DNA of 64,000 nt from Morganella morganii (GTDB lineage Bacteria > Pseudomonadota > Gammaproteobacteria > Enterobacterales > Enterobacteriaceae), in NCBI RefSeq assembly GCF_019402645.1, contig NZ_VKKS01000001.1, positions 495,450-559,449 on the forward strand, given 5' to 3'. Position 1 is the first letter of the stretch; each line of letters begins with the position of its first letter. The translations under genes were made by a program, and so were the position numbers. Shown piece after piece: positions 58,596-64,000 of this stretch. Under the pieces are notes generated by a model. It saw only the letters and a list, made by a program, of their open reading frames with translations. It was not told the DNA's origin and did no database searches.

Positions 58596-60404
58596 GTGAC
58601 AACAACAAATTTGCATCACTATCATTTAGTGACGCGGCTGCAACAGCAAAAACAACTCCGGGGTGACAAAATCGCACTGCGCCAGTGGTGTGAACAGGGT
58701 CAGCATATCGATTTTACCTGGCAGCAGGCCGGAATGTTCAGTGAAAATCTGGCGGAAGCTCTGCTGGCTGAAGGGGTTGAAGTACAGGAAAATGTCGCTA
58801 TTTTCTCGCAGAACAGCGCCCTGTGGACATTAACCGACCTGGCTATTCTTCAGTGCCGTGCTATTGTGGTGCCGCTCTATGCCACCAGCAGTGATGACCA
58901 GGCGGCGTATATTCTCAATGATGCACAGGTGCGTATCCTGTTTGTGGACGGACAGAAACAGGCAGAAATTGCCCTGTCGCTGCTTTCTCTGTGTCCGTCT
59001 CTGCAAAAAATCATCATTATGAACCCGGAAAACACGGCAATTCCGTCTCATCCTGCGGTCTGCACACTACGCCAGTTTATGAACGGCCACAACGGCAGTT
59101 ATGCCGCAGAGTTGCGTCAGCGCATTGCGGATTGCTCTCTTGATGATCTTTTCACCCTGATTTACACCTCCGGAACCACCGGCGAGCCGAAAGGCGTGAT
59201 GCTGGATTACCGCAATATGGCCGCTCAGCTTTATCTGCATGACGAGCGGCTGACACTGACCGAAGATGATGTCTCACTCTGCTTCCTGCCGCTGACGCAC
59301 GTTTTTGAGCGCGCCTGGAGTTTCTATGTGATGCATACCGGCGCACTGAATGTGTACCTCAGTGATACCAATCTGGTGCGCAAAGCCATGGTATCGGTGA
59401 AACCGAGTGTCATGTGTGCGGTACCGCGTTTCTACGAAAAAGTTTTCAGTGGTATTTACGAAAAAGTGGCACAGGCGCCGTGGTATAAGCGTGCGTTATT
59501 TTACTGGGCCGTGCGTACCGGTAAAAAGACCCTTGATGCGCAGCAGCGCGGTGAAAAACAATCCCGGCTGGCAGCGTATTGTGATCAGTTCGCGCAGAAA
59601 AAAGTGCTCGGCAAACTGCGTGATGTCCTTGGCGGTAACGTCCGTTTCTTACCGGCGGCGGGTGCGCGGCTGGATGATGAAATTATCCGCTTTTTCCTCG
59701 CCATCGGTATCAATATTAAATACGGCTACGGCATGACAGAAACCTGTGCAACGGTATCCTGCTGGGAAAACAGCGGCTATCAGCTCGGTTCTATCGGTGT
59801 GCCGCTGCCGGATGTGGAAGTGCGTATCGGTGAGGAAAACGAGATTCAGGTACGCGGACCGGTGGTGATGCGCGGTTATTACAATAAGCCGGAAGAGACC
59901 CGTCAGGCCTTCACTGACGATGGCTGGCTACGGACCGGTGATGCCGGTGCGCTGGATGAGCAGGGGAATCTGTTTATCACCGAACGCCTGAAAGATTTGA
60001 TGAAAACCTCTAACGGTAAATATATTGCGCCGCAAATGCTGGAAGGGACGCTGGGACAGGATCGCTTTATCGAGCATATCGCGGTGGTGGCGGATGCGCG
60101 TAAGTTTGTCTCGGCACTGATTGTACCGTGCTTTGACACCCTGGAAGAGCACGCCCGGGCACTGAATCTGAAATATCATGACCGGATGGAACTGCTGAAA
60201 AACAGCCAGATTGTGGCGTTGTTTGAAAGCCGGCTGAAAGAGTTGCAGAAAAATATCGCTGCATTTCATCAGGTTAAGCGTTTCACACTGCTGCCGCAAA
60301 ATTTCTCCATGGAGCTAGGCGAACTGACACCAACGCTGAAACTGCGCCGCAAAGTGATTGCGCAGCGCTATCAGCGTGAAATTGAGTCCATGTATACGGA
60401 CTGA
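58596..60404 (+). CDS. Long-chain acyl-CoA synthetase (AMP-forming)
   Basis: GTG 58596 with AAAGGA upstream gives 602 residues. The ANL-superfamily motifs are in order: LIYTSGTTGEPKGVML (about 190), YGYGMTETCATVS (about 377), GWLRTGDAGALDEQGNLFITERLKDLMKTSNGK-type hinge and lysine motif (about 447-480). The sequence type is that of FAA1/FadD15-like long-chain synthetases rather than E. coli FadD. It would activate fatty acids or other long acyl acids. In E. coli no gene lies between leuO and ilvI, so this is a lineage-specific insertion. Confidence 0.9.
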   Translation: MTTTNLHHYHLVTRLQQQKQLRGDKIALRQWCEQGQHIDFTWQQAGMFSENLAEALLAEGVEVQENVAIFSQNSALWTLTDLAILQCRAIVVPLYATSSDDQAAYILNDAQVRILFVDGQKQAEIALSLLSLCPSLQKIIIMNPENTAIPSHPAVCTLRQFMNGHNGSYAAELRQRIADCSLDDLFTLIYTSGTTGEPKGVMLDYRNMAAQLYLHDERLTLTEDDVSLCFLPLTHVFERAWSFYVMHTGALNVYLSDTNLVRKAMVSVKPSVMCAVPRFYEKVFSGIYEKVAQAPWYKRALFYWAVRTGKKTLDAQQRGEKQSRLAAYCDQFAQKKVLGKLRDVLGGNVRFLPAAGARLDDEIIRFFLAIGINIKYGYGMTETCATVSCWENSGYQLGSIGVPLPDVEVRIGEENEIQVRGPVVMRGYYNKPEETRQAFTDDGWLRTGDAGALDEQGNLFITERLKDLMKTSNGKYIAPQMLEGTLGQDRFIEHIAVVADARKFVSALIVPCFDTLEEHARALNLKYHDRMELLKNSQIVALFESRLKELQKNIAAFHQVKRFTLLPQNFSMELGELTPTLKLRRKVIAQRYQREIESMYTD

Positions 60405-60412
60405 TTGTTCTG

Positions 60413-60447
60413 ACGGCACTGCTTGTTTCCCGGGCAGTGCCGTTTTT
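60413..60447 (+). terminator. Terminator after the acyl-CoA synthetase
   Basis: ACGGCACTGC (60413-60422) pairs with GCAGTGCCGT (60434-60443), followed by T residues. The following 240 bases to ilvI would hold the ilvIH promoter; E. coli uses Lrp there, but I cannot assign Lrp sites. Confidence 0.85.
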
Positions 60448-60686
60448 ATATCCCGCCGATTTTTCCCCCGCTCTCAGTGAACTCTGCTTTGTGATTTCCT
60501 GCCACAGGCATGATCGTCTGCGGATCATTATATTTCCTTTATTCCGGCGTTTACCTGCACTCCGCCTCCCGAAAAACGCATTTGCCAGCACTGTCGTTTT
60601 ATCGCTATGTTAATCCTCAGATAACTAAAAACAGACAAATACATCACTTGCAGTTACAACCCGCAATCACGGGCAGGAGAGCATTT

Positions 60687-62408
60687 ATGGAGAGGTTGAC
60701 AGGGGCAGAAATGATCGTGCGCTCCTTAATTGATGAAGGTGTGTCACACGTATTCGGCTACCCGGGCGGCGCTGTTCTGGATATTTATGATGCGCTGCAT
60801 ACCGTCGGCGGTATCGGGCATATTCTGGTACGCCACGAACAGGCTGCGGTGCATATGGCGGACGGCTATGCCCGCGCGACCGGTAAAACCGGCGTGGTGC
60901 TGGTCACCTCCGGCCCGGGAGCGACTAACGCCATTACCGGCATTGCCACCGCGTATATGGATTCTGTGCCGCTGGTGGTACTGTCCGGTCAGGTGGCGAG
61001 CGCGCTTATCGGTAACGATGCCTTCCAGGAAGTGGATATGGTGGGGATCTCCCGCCCGGTCGTGAAACACAGTTACCTGGTGCATGATGTTGCTGAAATT
61101 CCCGCGACGATTAAAAAAGCATTTTATCTGGCACAAACCGGTCGTCCGGGGCCGGTGGTGATTGATTTTCCGAAAGACATTGTCCAGCAGCAGCATGAAT
61201 ACAGCTATCCGTCACGGGTCAGCCTGCGCTCATATAACCCGACCGGTGCCGGTCACAAAGGGCAGATCAAACGTGCACTTATCACGCTGATGCAGGCGAA
61301 GCGTCCGGTGATGTATATCGGCGGCGGTGCCGTCAGTGCCGGGTGCAGCCCGGAGATTTTCACCCTTGCGGATAAACTGCGTCTGCCGGTGGCACTCTCC
61401 CTGATGGGGCTCGGTGCGTTTCCGGGCACCCATCCGCAGTGTGTCGGCATGCTGGGTATGCACGGCACCTATGAAGCGAACAATACCATGCATCACAGTG
61501 ATGTGATTTTTGCTGTCGGCGTCCGCTTTGATGACCGGACAACCAATAACCTGGCGAAATATTGTCCGCAGGCGACCGTCATTCATATTGATGTGGATCC
61601 GGCTTCTATTTCAAAAACCGTCGCCGCAGATATCCCGATTGTCGGCGATGCAAAGCTTTGTCTCGCGCAAATGCTGTTACAGCTTGAATCCCTGACCGAT
61701 GAGCAGGATCCGGATGCGCTGTGCGACTGGTGGCGTCGTATTGATCAGTGGAAAACGAAACAGTGTCTGGTCATTGATGAGAGCGGGGAGAAAATCAAAC
61801 CCCAGTCCGTGATCCGCACTCTGTGGCAACTGACAGAAGGGAAGGCGTATGTCACCTCCGATGTCGGCCAGCACCAGATGTTTGCGGCACTCTATTATCC
61901 GTTTGATGAACCGCGCCGCTGGATCAACTCCGGCGGGCTCGGCACGATGGGCTTCGGGTTACCGGCGGCGCTGGGTGTCCGGCTGGCAAAGCCGGATGAT
62001 ATGGTGGTGTGTGTCACCGGGGACGGCAGTATTCAGATGAATATTCAGGAGCTCTCCACGGCGCTGCAATTCGGGCTGCCGGTACTGGTTCTTAATCTTA
62101 ACAACCGTTTCCTCGGTATGGTGAAGCAGTGGCAGGATATGGTCTATCACGGCCGCCACTCTCATTCCTATATGGAATCGCTGCCTGATTTTGTCCGGCT
62201 GGCAGAGGCTTACGGGCATGTTGGTATCAGTATCAGTGATAAAACCACGCTGCGTGGACAGCTTGCGGAGGCACTGCGTATTGTCCGCGAAGAAAAACGA
62301 CTGGTGTTCGCCGATGTGATGGTGGATGAAAAAGAGCATGTTTATCCGATGCAGATCCGCAACGGCGGGATGGATGAAATGTGGTTAAGCAAAACGGAGA
62401 GGACCTGA
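60687..62408 (+). CDS. ilvI: Acetolactate synthase III large subunit IlvI
   Basis: The TPP enzyme condenses two pyruvate, or pyruvate and 2-ketobutyrate, for valine, leucine and isoleucine. From ATG 60687 (GCAGGAGA upstream) it has 573 residues, as in E. coli. Motifs are [12 protein letters not shown] with the catalytic Glu in [19 protein letters not shown] (about 47-65), and the TPP-binding [12 protein letters not shown] (about 450) and NNRFLGMV. A longer frame upstream has no ribosome site. ilvH follows after 2 bases. Confidence 0.97.
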   Translation: MERLTGAEMIVRSLIDEGVSHVFGYPGGAVLDIYDALHTVGGIGHILVRHEQAAVHMADGYARATGKTGVVLVTSGPGATNAITGIATAYMDSVPLVVLSGQVASALIGNDAFQEVDMVGISRPVVKHSYLVHDVAEIPATIKKAFYLAQTGRPGPVVIDFPKDIVQQQHEYSYPSRVSLRSYNPTGAGHKGQIKRALITLMQAKRPVMYIGGGAVSAGCSPEIFTLADKLRLPVALSLMGLGAFPGTHPQCVGMLGMHGTYEANNTMHHSDVIFAVGVRFDDRTTNNLAKYCPQATVIHIDVDPASISKTVAADIPIVGDAKLCLAQMLLQLESLTDEQDPDALCDWWRRIDQWKTKQCLVIDESGEKIKPQSVIRTLWQLTEGKAYVTSDVGQHQMFAALYYPFDEPRRWINSGGLGTMGFGLPAALGVRLAKPDDMVVCVTGDGSIQMNIQELSTALQFGLPVLVLNLNNRFLGMVKQWQDMVYHGRHSHSYMESLPDFVRLAEAYGHVGISISDKTTLRGQLAEALRIVREEKRLVFADVMVDEKEHVYPMQIRNGGMDEMWLSKTERT

Positions 62409-62410
62409 CC

Positions 62411-62902
62411 ATGCGCCGGATTTTGTCAATTTTATTAGAAAACGAAACCGGGGCGTTATCCCGTGTGGCAGGGCTTTTTTCCCAGCGCGGATATAATATC
62501 GAAAGTATCACTGCCGCCCCGACCGATGATCCGTCACTGTTCCGCCTGACCATTCAGACCAAAGGGGATGCGCGGGTGCTGGAGCAGATTGAAAAGCAGC
62601 TCAACAAGCTGGTGGATGTGTTCCGTGTCACAGAACTGACGGCCGCCTCTCATATTGAGCGCGAGGTGATGCTGGTGAAATTACAGGCCAGCGGCTACGG
62701 GCGGGATGAGGTCAAACGCAGTACCGATATCTTCCGGGGACAGATTGTGGATGTGACTGCGACGCTCTATACCGTGCAGCTGACCGGCACCAGTGAAAAG
62801 CTGGACGCCTTCCTGGATGCGGTGCGCGGCTTTGCGGAAATCGTTGATATTGCCCGTTCCGGCATCGTCGGGATGTCGCGCGGTGATAAAATAATGCGGT
62901 GA
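62411..62902 (+). CDS. ilvH: Acetolactate synthase III regulatory subunit IlvH
   Basis: The 163-residue small subunit starts [21 protein letters not shown], the ACT domain that binds valine for feedback control, with [12 protein letters not shown] after it. The C-terminal half activates IlvI. Its length equals that of E. coli IlvH. Confidence 0.97.
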   Translation: MRRILSILLENETGALSRVAGLFSQRGYNIESITAAPTDDPSLFRLTIQTKGDARVLEQIEKQLNKLVDVFRVTELTAASHIEREVMLVKLQASGYGRDEVKRSTDIFRGQIVDVTATLYTVQLTGTSEKLDAFLDAVRGFAEIVDIARSGIVGMSRGDKIMR

Positions 62903-62985
62903 AATATTCGCGGTGAAAGGGTAAACTGAATGCTCTTCTTATTGGCCCGTTGTTCGGGCCGTTTCCTGATTTGTAAGGGGTTAAC

Positions 62986-63990
62986 GTGAAACTGGATGAA
63001 ATCGCCCGCCTTGCCGGTGTGTCGCGCACGACGGCCAGTTATGTCATCAACGGAAAAGCAAAACAATATCGTGTGAGTGACAAAACTGTCGAAAAAGTGA
63101 TGGCGGTGGTTCGTGAACATAATTACCATCCGAATGCGGTGGCTGCCGGTCTGCGGGCAGGCCGTACCCGCTCTATCGGACTGGTGATCCCGGATTTGGA
63201 GAACACCAGCTACACCCGCATCGCAAATTATCTGGAGCGCCAGGCGCGCAGCCGTGGTTATCAGCTGCTGATTGCCTGCTCCGAAGACCAGCCTGACAAC
63301 GAAATCCGTTGTGTGGAGCACCTGTTACAGCGTCAGGTGGATGCGATTATCGTTTCCACAGCACTACCGCCGGAACATCCGTTCTATCAGCGCTGGGCAA
63401 ACCGATCCCTGCCGATTGTCGCGCTCGACCGCGCACTGGAAAACGAGCATTTTATCAGTGTGGTCGGGGATGACTTTGAGGACGCCAAAATGCTGGCAGC
63501 CGAATTGCGTCAGTTCCCGGCAGAATCGGTGGTTTATCTCGGCGCGTTACCGGAACTTTCCGTCAGTTTCCTGCGTGAGCAGGGGTTCCGTGAAGCCTGG
63601 GAAGGGGATGCACGTAAAGTGAATTTCCTGTATGCCGACAGCTATGAGCGTGACGCCGCGGCGAAAGCGTTTGATACCTGGCTGGAAAGCAATCCGATGC
63701 CGGATGCGCTGTTCACCACGTCATTTGCGCTGTTACAGGGCGTGATGGATGCTGCGCTGGCCCGTAGTGGTCGTCTGCCGGGGCAACTGGTGATTGCAAC
63801 CTTCGGTGATCATGAACTGCTGGATTTCCTTGAATGTCCGGTATTGTCCGTGGCGCAGCGTCACCGTGATATTGCTGAGCGGGTGCTGGAGCTGGTGCTG
63901 GCAAGTCTGGATGAAAAACAGAAACCAGCTGCGGGTATCACCCGGATCCGCCGTGATCTGTGCCGTCGCGGAAGTCTGAGCCGGCGGTAG
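62986..63990 (+). CDS. cra: Catabolite repressor/activator Cra (FruR)
   Basis: GTG 62986 with AAGGGG upstream gives the full 334-residue protein. The LacI-type DNA-binding domain has [20 protein letters not shown] and the hinge [16 protein letters not shown]-like segment. The effector domain ([41 protein letters not shown]) binds fructose-1-phosphate. Cra switches carbon flow between glycolysis and gluconeogenesis. It follows ilvH by 83 bases, as in E. coli. Confidence 0.98.
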   Translation: MKLDEIARLAGVSRTTASYVINGKAKQYRVSDKTVEKVMAVVREHNYHPNAVAAGLRAGRTRSIGLVIPDLENTSYTRIANYLERQARSRGYQLLIACSEDQPDNEIRCVEHLLQRQVDAIIVSTALPPEHPFYQRWANRSLPIVALDRALENEHFISVVGDDFEDAKMLAAELRQFPAESVVYLGALPELSVSFLREQGFREAWEGDARKVNFLYADSYERDAAAKAFDTWLESNPMPDALFTTSFALLQGVMDAALARSGRLPGQLVIATFGDHELLDFLECPVLSVAQRHRDIAERVLELVLASLDEKQKPAAGITRIRRDLCRRGSLSRR

Positions 63991-64000
63991 TATTCAGACA

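Overview
The window reads as chromosomal DNA of a Morganellaceae enterobacterium, most likely Morganella (M. morganii-like). The reasons are mid-range GC, enterobacterial orthologues throughout (rimO, emrAB, metK-speA-speB, agp, mutH, sgrR, leuABCD-leuO-ilvIH-cra), a MrpJ-type orphan regulator, and features familiar from the Proteus/Providencia/Morganella branch such as FabV and an acyl-CoA synthetase gene set between leuO and ilvI. I saw no rRNA, tRNA, CRISPR array or intact insertion sequence.

Layout. 1-2.5 kb is an accessory, AT-rich end. It holds the C-terminus of a type VI secretion Hcp tube protein, a lysozyme/transglycosylase-like effector, a small membrane protein that is probably its immunity partner, and a PD-(D/E)XK nuclease-like protein. 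2.7-8.6 kb carries rimO, a SorC-type regulator, a Fur-box lipoprotein and an mtnK-mtnA-aldolase operon that matches the DHAP shunt for 5'-methylthioribose salvage; its promoter has twin perfect palindromes. 9-17 kb has a MrpJ-like regulator, a glycosyltransferase, a 25-residue peptide gene with its own promoter and terminator, yceJ-yceI, emrAB and a periplasmic penicillin V acylase-family enzyme. 17-29.5 kb has tehB and hcp-hcr, both with NsrR-like boxes, which links them to nitrosative stress. Between them lie a decayed clcA, an AGCS symporter, a TonB receptor plus binding protein, and a second effector island: an AmpD-like amidase broken by one stop, followed by three tandem paralogues of a probable periplasmic immunity protein.

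29.6-49.4 kb has an M-box riboswitch ahead of mgtE, sprT, a sulfur-type ArsR regulator with two YeeE/YedE half-transporters, metK with MetJ boxes, speAB, a deleted mglC remnant, budC with a LysR regulator, pirin, a MocR regulator, fabV, agp and mutH. The 560 bp upstream of mutH contain DnaA boxes in the position where E. coli carries DARS2.

49.9-64 kb is the leu-ilv region: sgrR, a short SgrS RNA with no sgrT or setA, leuDCBA behind a leader peptide and attenuator, leuO, a long-chain acyl-CoA synthetase, ilvIH and cra. Functional themes are sulfur and methylthio metabolism (mtnKA-aldolase, metK, YeeE/YedE), polyamines (speAB), branched-chain amino acids, nitrosative stress, and interbacterial competition. 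Several genes are visibly decaying: clcA, mglC, a YbaK-family gene, the amidase and one immunity copy.
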